Below, in pieces: positions 49,003 through 58,959 of a DNA stretch of 64,000 nt (position 1 is the stretch's first letter; every line of letters starts with the position of its first letter). The notes beneath the pieces are model-generated. The model was not told the DNA's origin, did not search any database, and was given only the letters and a program-made list of their open reading frames with translations. Location: positions 456,504 to 520,503 of the forward strand of contig CAUYUJ010001292.1 in the NCBI GenBank assembly GCA_963575745.1, written 5' to 3'. The DNA is from Prorocentrum cordatum. Its lineage: Eukaryota; Sar; Dinophyceae; Prorocentrales; Prorocentraceae. The translations under genes and the position numbers were made by a program.

Positions 49003-50800
49003 ATGCCTTGTTCAATTCTGCGCATGTTCTCAGCGCCGTTCGGCGTGAGACCCGCGCACTTCTTCCGCAGGGACCTCGAGTCCACTGTGGCATACATCCC
49101 GCAGAGGGAGCAAATCTGCAAGAACCAGCGATCGACGAACGTGATCGTGTGAGACGGGTGGATTTCCAGGTCCACTCCGTTCAGCGGCGTGAACTCAGGA
49201 GCCCCAGGGACGCTTTTCCAAGGGGGCCCAGCACACGACGAAACAGAAAAACGCAAAAACCTGCATCCAGGAACGATCAGCTCGCACTGAGAACACCTCC
49301 ACTTACTACCTACTTGCTCAAGCTGGTGGGGCGAATCTCTTATCGCTTTCTCCTGCTTGGAAAGCTTCTTGAATACTGGGGCCCTGCCAGCGCGCTCTCC
49401 CGTCTCTGACGAGGCGGCCAGCATGAGCGCCCGTCGAGCTCGCTTGCGGACCAGGTGCGCAATCGAGTCAATCCTGTCAGTGTCAGGTTCCGTCCCCACC
49501 AGCCCGAACTTCCACGCCAACTCCGCCCCGACTCCCGCCCAGACATCTGCTACTAAATTGCCTGCCGCCAGGAACTGCTGCTGCGGGGAGTCTAGCAATT
49601 CTGGCGACTCGTCGAGATGTGAGGCCGTCCACACTACATTAACCACTCGATCTGGGTGGGCCTGCCAGGCGGCTCTCGCACGGGTCCACAAGTCCTCGTT
49701 TGGGCCAGTGGCTCTCGGGCGCTCAAAGCGAAACTTCCAGGTTTTTGCGACCGTCTTGTGGTCGGTGATAAAAGTGAAATCAGAAGGGCACTCTTGAAGC
49801 GCCAGCGCAAAAGCTAAAATCTCCGATCGGGGAACCGTTTGCCTGCGACCAAAGAGTGGGACAGCTAAGGCTCGACAAACTTCCCACTCCCCGTCGCGCT
49901 GCTGCAAAGCTACAATGGCTGATCCACACCGGCGACGGCGAGGGTCCGCAGAATGCTTACCTCCCGAGCCGTCGCCGAGAATATGGACCTCTCCTTCGAA
50001 CGTGCACTCCTCCCAGTCCCCCAACTCACCAAACCGAACCTCCCTCCCCTCCAGCGCCTCCTCATCAAACTTAGGATGGGTGAGGGAGGCTTGCGGCAGT
50101 CCTCGAAGCCACAGTGCAGGGTCAGCGCCAGCTTGTGCCATCGCAGCGGGCACAAGTGACTTAGACTTGATGAAGTCGTCGTGGTCCACGTTCTTTGGGC
50201 ACATCCAGATCCGATGCATCAGCGTCTCGTCCGCCCCCTGGCATCTATCGCACTTCTTGCAGTCCAGGAGGTACCCCTGCTCGGCGGATCGCTGCTTCGG
50301 CCACTGCCCTCCCGTGACCACCGTGATGTTCAGACCGACCATGTCGAGCTGCCCCTGCTTCTCGAACCTGCGCTGTTCAGCTCGGATCTGCCATACATCT
50401 GCTCCAGCTTCCAATCCGTCTCCGTGGGGGTGAGCTGAGGCCGCCTTCCACAACTGGGCTCGAATATCGTCCTCGAAGTCGTCCAGCAGCGGTTGAAAGC
50501 ATCCCGTGCTCTCGAACGTGCCTCCCATTGCCGACGGGATGTCCCACTGTTCTGCATAATCTTCGTCATCGCCGACTGGTCGCATCCATACAGTCGCCGT
50601 TGGTGCGTACCAGCCCACGTCCATTAGGGTAGCCTGAACCGATCCAACTGGTCCTCGTACTCCTCGCCATCTTTTCGGCCCCAGCTTTGACAGACGCCCG
50701 TAAATGCTCGGCCATGCCTTGACGACCCTGGCGTGGATCTCAGGGTAGCGCCTCCACAAGTTGATCCACTCCTTTTTATGACCGCCACACGTACTGCGAT
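49003..50800 (-). pseudogene. LINE ORF2 3' part: RNase H and zinc-binding region
   Basis: The minus frame contains a type-I RNase H with the expected acidic residues: HILGDGSGG (about 49970), RSEILAFALAL (about 49815), FITDHKTV (about 49750) and NLVADVWAG (about 49545). Upstream of it is a CKKCDRCQ...H...CP cluster that may bind zinc. It ends at the gap. The junction with the RT part near 50770 needs a frameshift, so the gene is broken in this copy. Confidence 0.75.
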
Positions 50801-52683
50801 ACCAGGGTCGCCCTTCCACATCTCCACGGCCAGCGTGGTCGTCAAGCATCGTCCTCGGGCCTTCCCTCCAGCCACTTGTCCAGCTTGCCGTCGCAGCCGT
50901 TGTAGCCCATGGAGTGCCAGCCCGAACGCCAGGTGACCGTATAGCGCATGTGGTGCCGCACTTGCGTTCCATAGATCTTTGCTCTCTTTGGCCAGGGCCG
51001 CTGTGCGTCTTAATCTCACTATCTTTGCGAATATATACTTCGCTTTCTTTTTACTCTCTCTTTCGCCTTCGTCGTGGCCCTCTTCCTACCCGCCGACGTG
51101 TCCAGGCCTAAGTCCACCGCCTCCGTGACAGCGTGCACAGGGATCTGTCGCTTCCTCATGCTATCCGCTGTGTTCTTCACGTCCTTCGGGTGTGTGCCGA
51201 TCAAGACCGACTTGTTGGAGATCTTCATCCTCTGCTCCTTGAGGCCGTCCGCGAGGATCTCCGTGACCTGGATAATGCCATCGCCTGCCGTCTGTCTATT
51301 TCCTTCTCGTCGCGCCACCGTGTCGTCCACGAATGTCCATAGCGACGACTGCGGTGCCATCCGATGTGCCCGTTCCAGTATCGGGTGAAGGAATAGTACA
51401 GCGAACCCCGCTCCTCGTGCCGAGCCTGCTACCAATGACCTCGTGGACCAGATCGCCTCGCTGAGGATGTTCCGTTCCTGCAAGAATCTGGGGCCCACAA
51501 ACGCGGTGACCTCCAATGCCACCACCGCTGCTGGGAACCCCACCCTGACGGCGATCTGGCTCAATATTACCAGTGAGACCGTGCCGTGGAACTGTTCGAT
51601 GTCCAGCAGGAGCGTCATCGCCGAAGCCCCCGGCTCTGCTCCGACTTCGTCCAGGCATGCACGAAGCAGTCCAGCTCGAAGTGCTGAGCACCCTTTGAGA
51701 GCGGTGTCCCAATATGCCGATACCGCCTCACTCCATTCTGATCAACATCCTCCTCTCGCTCTCGACCATAACTTGATAGGGAGGGCCAGCATGCCGAATA
51801 CTCTATCTCCTCCTCTCGGTTTGGCCACAAGCGCGCACTTGGTGGCAGCCCATTGTCTCGGCCATGTGATCTCCTTCTCGCAGTAGTGTAAAATGTGGAG
51901 TAACCATTCTCTGGCCTGCCTGGGAGCCCGATCGAGATCATGCGGTCCAAGATGATCTACTCATCTTGCTTTAGCTGCGGACGTCGCCGAGATGGCGCCG
52001 TCGAGCTGCTCCAGGGAGAGCGCCTCCAGCTCGTGCTCCCAGGCCTGGTCGCGCAGCCTGCCCAGCTGGTACGCTATGTCCTTCCTTGTGTCCACTGGGT
52101 CTGTCCAGATGCGCTCCCGCTCCTCCCTCCTGGTACCTATGAGTATATCGGGGTCCGCCACTCCCTCCAGCTTGTCCGTGCACAGCTCGAACCTCGGCGC
52201 CTGCTGCTCCTTCACATGCCGATGTAGGAGGCCGACCTTGCCAGTCCACGCCTCCTTCGCCCAGGCCGTAAAGCTCTTTTGCTGTGCAGCAAATCCTTGC
52301 GCTTGCGCTGTGGCGAGGTGGCCTTCTGCTTGCGTCACTAAGTTGCCGATCTGCGCTTCATCCAATTCTGGCAGGTCACCCAGCATCTCGTAGAACCTCT
52401 GCTGCGCCGTGTCCCCGTGCTTCTCGCCGAAGACCTGGGACTGGTCCATCACCCGCAGGACCTTGCCCTGTGCCCTCGCCTCCGCTAAGCACTTCGCCTG
52501 CTGCCTGCCGTCCGTGCCATTGGAGGACAGCGCCTGGTACCTGATGAGGATAGCGTTGAGGATGCCCCACTGCCCCGCGGGTCCGAACTTCATGTGGGTC
52601 CTGCCTGGTGTGGATCCCGCCTTCCCACTTGACAGCGAAGCCCGCCGCTCTCCCTCGGTAATGCGCAGCCTCCTCCTCTCCAA
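50801..52683 (-). pseudogene. LINE ORF2 reverse transcriptase part
   Basis: One minus frame runs from 52683 to about 51019 with two in-frame TGA codons, at 51961-51963 and near 51747. It includes a linker rich in Gln/Glu/Ala, then EITWPRQWAATKCALVAKP, motif A as LLLDIEQFHGTV (about 51600) and the catalytic WTFVDDTV (about 51325). A thumb-like region reads ASAAPHALYGHLAFGLAL after a further frame change near 51019. The degeneration indicates an old insertion. Confidence 0.7.
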
Positions 52684-54060
52684 TCTCGTCCGTTACGATC
52701 GCCGCTTCCTCGAGACAGGTGACCCAATCGCCGTGCATTCTCGTCGCTGCTCCTTCAGCGTCGCGGTGCCTTCCGTCTCGGATGATCAGGCGGCCGTCCC
52801 AGGACTGCAGCTCCTGCGAGAGGGCCCAGCTCAAGCCACTCCGGGTCGGTACCCTCTGGTCCCCAATGCCCATAGGCTGGGGGGCTGAGCAGTGCGTATC
52901 CGCAGGGCCAAACGAGCGTAGGGTCTCCGCCCACGTCTCATCTGTGATGTAGAAGGTCTTCTCCTTCGACGCCTTGTCCACTTCCTCGACCAAGACCTGC
53001 TCCTGGAACGCTTCTCGTAAGTGTGGCTCGAGTCGCTCTTCTGCTCGTTGCCGTTCCTCGTGCCGCTTCCGTGTCCTCTTATTGTGTGGGTCCGCCTTGT
53101 TCTTCGGTCTCGGAGGTGTCGCTAGCTCCTTCGGTAACTGCATTCTGCGGTGCCACCATGGTGTAGCGGACCCTTCCAGTGAAAGCGAGAGCCCGCAGTG
53201 TGCGCGCCAGGGCACCATCCTCACCGCCTCTAACTTGACCGTGTGTGCGAAGTCCGCCCTGACGATGCCGAAATCGATGTGGCTGCCCTTCCCTTTGTCG
53301 CACGTGACCTCCACATCTGGCTTGACCAGGGCTCCGCCAATCTGCTGGACAAACCCCGTCTTGGCGATGTCCGCGAAGGGGGCGTTCCAGTCCGCCAGGA
53401 CCACCCATGGATCCGCCAGCGCCTTCACTCAGAGCCCCGAATCATCAGGGGTAACTCGGGTCAGGGGTAACTCGGGTTCGTTTTTTCGGGAATCCGAATC
53501 CGACTTACCCCGGACCCGAGTTACCCCGGATAACTCGGGCGTCCAGAGCCCCACATCATCAGGGGTAACTCGGGTCAGGGCTAACTCGGGTTCCTTTTTC
53601 GGGAATCCAAACCCGAGTTACCCCGGACCCGAGTTACCCCGGATAACTCGGGCGCCCAATTCACAAAGCCTGCCAATGATCGAACCCGCTCTCTGTTGGG
53701 TCCGTGCAAGCCAGCGCCTGGCAGCCAATATGCCGATACCAAGACCACGTTACCTGCCTTCGTGTGGAGGTTCACCGCCGTGAAGCCGTAGAAGGGATCC
53801 TTCTTCCCATCGTTCTGCAGCCTCTCTCTGATAGTGTCGTACGTGGAGCAGGCGATGTGGGACTTGACCAGGATGAGTTCGCCCCCAGAGGTACCGCTCT
53901 CCGAGCGCTGCGTGGGCGCCGCCGCTGCCCCCTCCATCTTCCAGCCGTCCTTGGCCACGTCGACCTTCACCTGCTTCATCTTATCTTTTGCAATGTTGCT
54001 CGTTGATGAACTCGTGGGCCTTGGGGCCCCACTGTGTGACGTTCGAGAAGAACACCTTGC
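52600..54060 (-). pseudogene. LINE ORF2 endonuclease part (APE/EEP type)
   Basis: An N-terminal piece reads FFSNVTQWGPKAHEFI (about 54000-54050), then after a frame change ILVKSHIACSTYDTIRERL and VVLVSAYWLPGAGLHGPNRE. After a 230-bp insertion (53430-53659) it continues WVVLADWNAPFADI, GSHIDFGIV and PWRAHCGLSLSL. These match the AP-endonuclease motifs of LINEs, with ADWN for GDWN and AHC for the usual SDH. The changes plus frameshifts imply loss of function. Confidence 0.7.
53430..53659. mobile_element. Two-unit palindromic insertion in the LINE endonuclease
   Basis: Two tandem copies (period about 113 bp, starts 53431 and 53544) of a unit made of inverted 'ggggtaactcgggt...acccgagttacccc' blocks. 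Flanked by an exact TTCAC duplication (53425-53429 and 53660-53664). No coding capacity. Confidence 0.8.
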
Positions 54061-55062
54061 TAAAGACGAGGGCCGCCAGCAGCAGCAGCAGCATCTTCAG
54101 CTCGACCGACCCCGTGCTTCGAGCTGGCCTTGGCCTTCGCGTCGTTCCCAAGCCGCTCCAGCCGTTCCTTCCGCTGCTGCACCTCCTCCTCGGACGGTGG
54201 CTTGGCTTCCGCTGCAGCGGCGGCTGCGCTGGCGCCTGCCGTGGGTGGAGGTTCAGCTGCTGCGGGAGCCTCGCCGCCTGTGTTCGCCTTCCGCTTCTTC
54301 GCCTTGTGGGAAGCGTGAATGGCATCCGCCTGCTTCTTCGCCTCCGTGAACTCCGTGTACTGTTTTTTTTGCGTTCTCGAGGAGCTGTGCGAGGGAGGCC
54401 ATGTCCTTCTTGAACTTGAGCAGCGTGTTCTTATCCTCGGCCTCGTAGTCATCCAAGTTGGCGAAGAGGTCGGGGTCCACCTCTGGCGCCTTCCAGTCTG
54501 CCGCAGAGTCCTCGTCCTGCGACGGGATGGTCTCACTGGAGTACGCCCGCAGGGTGGCCTCGTGTTGCTCCTCCGCGTCGGCTGCGTCCTCGAGCGCCTT
54601 CTCGTGCTTATCCTGAGCGTCCCCCAGCCAGCGTTGCGCCTCCAAGAGTTGGCTAGCCGCCTTCGCCAGGGCCGCCTTCTTCTGATCCATGTTGTTGATG
54701 GCCTGCCTAAGAGCCTGAGCCTTGGGGATCTCCGCGGGCTTCGGCGCCTTGGCTGTGAGCTGGGCCTGGAGCGCCTGCAACGGGCCGATGTCGACCTTGG
54801 CTGTGGCGTAGGCGCCCTTACCCATCTGGAATTTGTCGATGATGTGTTGCACTTCGTCAGCGGGGGAGGTGATGGCAATCTGCTTGGCCCACGGTGGTTT
54901 GCCGACCCCGCGCTGGCCGCCACCTCCAGGGACCGACTTCCCGCCCCAGCCGCTGATGTAGGCTTCGCACTTGTTGCACCACCCTCCCGAGCGCTGCAAC
55001 TTCCAGTCGAACACCCATCCTGCGCACCCGCCGCACACCGTGTACGTCTGGCGCTTCGGCAT
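54060..55062 (-). CDS. LINE ORF1: zinc-ribbon and coiled-coil protein, frameshifted
   Basis: ATG at 55062 (minus). The first 35 residues hold CGGCAGW...CNKCEAY, a likely two-CxxC zinc site. Next is a long Ala/Gln/Lys-rich helical, probably coiled-coil, stretch (AQALRQAINNMDQKKAALAK). At an A8 run (plus-strand T8 at 54363-54370) the frame is lost. The other frame continues KQYTEFTEAKKQADAIHASH, then an Ala/Glu/Arg-rich tail, to a stop at 54060-54062. The protein is the presumed RNA-binding partner of the element. An indel or ribosomal slippage at A8 would explain the frame change. Confidence 0.65.
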
Positions 55063-55190
55063 TCTGACGCCGTCTCGCTCGGGGGGTGCTGCTGCGTCGC
55101 CTGGGCCGGCTCACGCAGTGGTGCGATGAAAAAAACTGGAACTGGCCGCGGACTAGCGGTGTCCGCTTGTTTCCCTTGGGAAACCAAAGC

Positions 55191-55212
55191 CTTGAGCCAA
55201 AATGGCTACGGA
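55191..55212 (-). other. Dinoflagellate spliced-leader (DinoSL) relic, full length
   Basis: The minus strand reads TCCGTAGCCATTTTGG and then CTCAAG, the complete conserved 22-nt DinoSL with the permitted first-position T. It lies 128 nt upstream of the LINE ORF1 ATG and abuts a (CTC)n tract, marking the element's 5' boundary. It indicates that the retrotransposed RNA was trans-spliced. Confidence 0.93.
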
Positions 55213-55466
55213 GGAGGAGGAGGAGGAGGGGGAGGAGGAGGACAAGCTAGGTGCGCTCGCGTCATATCTGACATCCTACCCCTCCCTCCCATCCCTTACC
55301 ATGGCGCAGATCCCCTCTCTACTCGCACAGTCGGATGTCAAGCGGGGCGATGATCCCGAAAGGGTACGCGATGCATTGTAGAGCACGGCATGGCATGGCG
55401 TAGAAGAGCACCGCGAAGCGTAGTATCAACCTAGCATTGCATTGCATGCCGTGGCATGGCACGGGA
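55213..55466. other. No gene recognised
   Basis: A short GGA microsatellite (55213-55245) and 'atggcatggc' direct repeats near 55390 and 55448. Confidence 0.4.
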
Positions 55467-55655
55467 AATGACGCCAGCGCTGCAGCGGGAGCACGAGTCG
55501 AAACGAGCGGAAGCGCGGAAATGAGGCCAGCGTTGCAGCGGGAGCACGATTCGGAACGAGCGGAAGCACGGAAATGAGGCCAGCGCTGCAGCGAGAGCAC
55601 GATTCGGAACGAGAGGGGCCCGAAAATGAGGCCAGCGCCTCAGCGAGAGCAGCAT
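55467..55655. repeat. About 53-bp tandem repeat
   Basis: Units contain 'atgaggccagcgctgcagcg' and 'gagcacgattcgg', about 3.5 copies. The inverted core matches 28861-28955 and 58192-58300. Confidence 0.8.
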
Positions 55656-55679
55656 TTTGGGAAAAATTGCAGGCGAAGA

Positions 55680-56170
55680 CCTAACTCCGGGGAAGGCTTC
55701 CCGGGCGCCAGAAGCAGAATTTCAGCAAACAAAAAAATTGTATTGGAATGGCCTTTTTTCAGCGCCGCCTCGGAACTCGATTTTCCGGCGCCGGCCGGAA
55801 CTGGCTCCGGACCCGCCCGGGCGCCGGCCCGGGCGCCGGCTCGGGCGTCCGGCCCGGGCGCTGGCTCGGGCGCCGGCCTGGGCGTCGAAATCGGCCCGGG
55901 AGGCCTCCTGGGCGCCGCCGGAAGCAGAAATTCATTTTTTGCAAAAGAAAAAATTGTATTAGAATGTTTTTTTTTCGGCGCCGCCTCGGAACTCGATTTT
56001 CCGGCGCTGGCCGGAACCGGCTCCGGACCCGGATGCGCATCCGGCCCGAGCGCCGGCCCGGGCGCCGGCTCGGGCGTGCAGCCCAGGCGCCGGCGGAAAT
56101 GATGTCAGCGCTAACGAGCGGGGCCCGAAAATGAGGCCGGCGCCTCAGCGAGAGCAGCATTTTGGAAAAA
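55680..56170. repeat. GCGCCGGCCCGG minisatellite, about 216-bp duplication
   Basis: 'aaaaaattgtattggaatg' plus 'gcctcggaactcgattttcc' occurs twice (about 55733 and 55949), each followed by a 'gggcgccggcccgggcgcc' run. Strong hairpin potential. Confidence 0.8.
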
Positions 56171-56299
56171 AAATTCAAGCGAAAACCCAACTCGGGGGAA
56201 ACCTGTGTGTAAAAAACACTACGCGGGGGGGGGGGGGGCGAATATTCCCAAGACGTCATCAGGGGAAGAGGGAGAGTAGTATTCATATTGAGTAATTGT

Positions 56300-56570
56300 G
56301 GAGGAGGAGGAGGAGGCGCAGGTGGAGGTGGAGGACGGCAACGCCGCCCCGTTAGGTCCCTCCACTTCCTTTTTGGGAGGGGAGGAGGGACAGGAGTACG
56401 TACTCATTGCTCATTTTTCCCCATCCTCCTCCCCCTCCCCCTCCTCATCCGTTCCTCTTCTCCTCCTCATCCTTCTCCTCTTCTCCTCCTTCTTTTCCTC
56501 CTTTTCCTCCTCCTCCTCCTCCTCCTCCTCCTCCTCCTCCTCTTCCTAATCCTACTCCTCCTCCTCCCAT
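56300..56570. repeat. GGA and CTC microsatellites
   Basis: A short (GGA)n at 56300-56325 and a CTC-rich tract at 56420-56550. Confidence 0.85.
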
Positions 56571-56639
56571 TTCTCCTCCCTTCTCTTCCTCATTCTCCTC
56601 TTCCCACCTTTCATCGCCGCCGCTATCGCTGCTTTTGCT

Positions 56640-57440
56640 GCACTCATTTCGGCACACCTCTGTCGCGGCTCCCGCCTCCATGGGGAGCTCCACTGGCCAA
56701 GTGGAGCGCGTGCTCGCATGGCGTCCCCTCTCCCGTTTCGGCCCACCCCTCACACGTTTCGCGGCCCACAGGGAGCTGCACCGATGGCCTCAGTGGGCGT
56801 GCTCGCGTGGCATCCCCGCGCCCATTGCGGCCCACCCCTCACACGCGCCGAGGCCCAGAGGGAGCTGCAGCTGTGGCCTCAGTGGGCGTGCTCGCGTGGC
56901 ATCCCCGCGCCTGTTTCGGCCCACCCCTCACACGTTTCGTGGCCCACAGGGAGCTGCACCTGTGGCCTCAGTGGACATGCTCGCGTGGCATCCCCGCGCC
57001 TGGCATCCCCGCGCCACCCCTCACACGCGCCGAGGCCCACAAGGAGCTGCAGCTGTGGCCTCAGTGGGCGTGCTCGCGTGGCATCCCCGCGCCTCCTTCG
57101 GCCCACCCCTCACACACTTCTCGTGCCCCACACAGCGCTGCACCCATGGCCCCACTGGATGTGCTCGCACGGCGCCCCCGCTCCCAGTCTGGCACACCGT
57201 TCTACCTGGCCCCATGGAGAGCTCCACCGCGTGGCCCCCGTGGGCGTGCTCGCATGGCGTCGTTGCGTCCATGCCGGCACATCCCTCACACGCGCCGTGG
57301 TCTTGCAGGAAGCTCCATGTGTGGCCCCAGTGGGCGTGCTCGCATGGCGTCCCCGCACCCACTGCGCCACACACCTCACACGCTTCGTGTTCGGCAGGGA
57401 GCCTCATCTGTGGCCCCAGTGGCGTGCTCGCACGGCGTCC
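56640..57440. repeat. About 93-bp minisatellite array, inverted relative to 3560-4410
   Basis: Repeats of 'tttcggcccacccctcacac', 'cacagggagctgca' and 'gtgggcgtgctcgcgtggc'. Related by reverse complement to the first array. The 371-404-codon frames are repeat artefacts. Confidence 0.85.
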
Positions 57441-57498
57441 CCGAGTCCACATCGACTCACCCCTTCTCCTGCTCCTCCTCCTCCTCCTCCTTCCCTTT

Positions 57499-57694
57499 TT
57501 AATTCGGGGCCTCGCTGCCGCTTTCGTGTTTCGGCGGCGCTGGCGAGAAGGAGGTGGATTCAGTGGATCCAGCGGGTCGCCACGATATTTCCGCTCTTGA
57601 GTCGAACGCAGCCTCCGGGCCAGCGGCCCACGACCGCCAACCAAGCGCGCGCATACATTGCTCCGCCGTGGCATCTGTCTTGCCCAGATGTGGA
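57499..57694 (-). CDS. Possible terminal exon, unknown product
   Basis: The minus-strand acceptor 'cgccacgcctgacag' (57695-57697 is CAG) opens 64 codons to TAA at 57499-57501, reading PHLGKTDATAEQCMRALGWR, later SWAAGPEAAFDSRAEISW, and ending KHESGSEAPN. Composition is balanced, unlike the neighbouring repeats. No domain was recognised. Confidence 0.4.
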
Positions 57695-57734
57695 CTGTCA
57701 GGCGTGGCGGACACGAGGAGGTGCAGGAGGAGAG

Positions 57735-57950
57735 GGAGGTCCCTCCTCCTCCTCCTCCTCCTCCTCTCCTCCTCCTCCTCCTCCTCCTCCTCCTCCTCCT
57801 CCTCCTCCTCCTCCCCGTCTGTGCGAGGCCTGACGGAGGGCACGTGCAAACCCTCAACGCTCAGCATCGCCCCCCGGGAACAGCCGCAGATGGGAAGCAT
57901 CGGGAGGAGGAGGAGGAGGAGGAGGAGGAGGAGGAGGAGGAGGACGACCT
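57735..57950. repeat. (CTC)n and (GGA)n microsatellites
   Basis: A CTC run at 57738-57815 and a GGA run at 57902-57945, potentially forming an inverted pair. Confidence 0.9.
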
Positions 57951-58191
57951 TCTCCATCCGACCTCCTGAACCTTGCTGTCCTCATGATCTTTTGTCTCGT
58001 CCTCTTCCTCCACCCCCTCGTTTCCCGTCCCCTCCCCGTCTTCACAATTGCACCGTATGAGTACTACTCTCCTCTTCCCTGACTCTGTCCGGAAGATGGC
58101 CAGTTCTCTCCGCGTATTGCCTGTCAAGCAGAACTAGACAAAGGTTGTTTTTCTGGTTGTCTTGTTTGCAATCCGATTGTTTCCGGAAAAT
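57951..58191. other. No gene recognised
   Basis: Unique sequence leading into a dispersed repeat. Confidence 0.3.
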
Positions 58192-58300
58192 GGTGTTCCC
58201 GCTGCAGCGTGGGCCTCAGTTTCGGATCGGCGCTTTGCTCCCGTCGTTCAGAATGGGCGCTCTCGCCCCAGCGTTGGTCGCTTTTCTGGGTCCGAGTCCT
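58192..58300 (+). repeat. Dispersed 'gctgcagcgtgggcctcag' repeat, copy 2
   Basis: Matches 28861-28955, including 'ctcccgtcgttcagaatgg'. Confidence 0.7.
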
Positions 58301-58415
58301 TGTCCATCGTTGTCGCCTCCTTGTTTTTCCTTCGCCGCCTTCCCCGGGTTCTCCTGCTCCTTCCGTTCCTTCCACTCCTGCTCTGGTTGCTGATGTTGTT
58401 CGTCCTCGTTCTCCA

Positions 58416-58451
<36 letters not shown>

Positions 58452-58834
58452 CTACTCCGATTCCTGTTCCTGTTGCTCCTCCTTCCGTGTGTCCCTCCTC
58501 TTCCTCCTGCGCATCTTCCTGCTCATCCGCCACCTCCTTCTATGTACGCAGCTCCCCTTTCCCGACTGCGCGTGACGCGATGGCTTTTGCTTTCCGTTCC
58601 AGATCGGCTTTGACACGCGTCCGCGGATAGAGCAAAACCAGCGCAATGGGAAGGTATGGGAGAGAGGGACATGATGCCAGATGTGGCGAGAGTGAGCCTG
58701 GCTTGTCCTCGGCCTCTCTCCTCTCTCCTTCTCCTCCTATGACCCCCCTGAGATCCGACGCCTCGAGCACAATTGAGACATCGTGACAAATCACGGCTGG
58801 AGCCCCGGACCCCATCTTTCTGCGCCAAGCCAAA
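58301..58834. other. No gene recognised; (CTG)n tract
   Basis: A (TGC)n run at about 58412-58450 and short Cys/Leu-rich frames. No exon is supported. Confidence 0.35.
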
Positions 58835-58922
58835 TCAAGTCTGTGAGGGCCTCGGAGCCAGAAAACATGCGAAAACGCCCGGCTCGGAAAAATTGAGTCG
58901 CCAGAATCTCAGGGTCACTCTG
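58835..58922 (+). other. Conserved coding-like island
   Basis: The plus frame reads CEGLGARKHAKTPGSEK and RQNLRVT, matching the minus-strand peptide at 26217-26306 at about 17 of 29 positions without indels. It may be a shared exon or part of a dispersed element. Confidence 0.4.
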
Positions 58923-58959
58923 GCTCCCCCTCCTCATCTCCTCTTCCCTCTCCCTCCAG

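Larger units (their letters stand above)
48795..55212 (-). mobile_element. LINE (APE-type non-LTR retrotransposon) with spliced-leader 5' end
   Basis: Reads right to left: spliced leader (55191-55212), 128-nt leader, ORF1, endonuclease, reverse transcriptase, RNase H plus zinc-finger region, assembly gap, CAA-rich tail. Several frameshifts and in-frame stops in ORF2, and a 230-bp insertion, make this copy non-functional. The 5' end is complete because the leader is intact. The 3' end is blurred by the gap. Confidence 0.8.

Noticed and set aside
48435-50972. A single 845-codon minus-strand protein across the gap
   Set aside because: The frame passes through 100 N and a CAA microsatellite; only the RNase H part upstream of the gap is supported.
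56288-57833. Plus-strand frames of 371-404 codons
   Set aside because: Generated by the 93-bp minisatellite (period divisible by three) and flanking CTC tracts.
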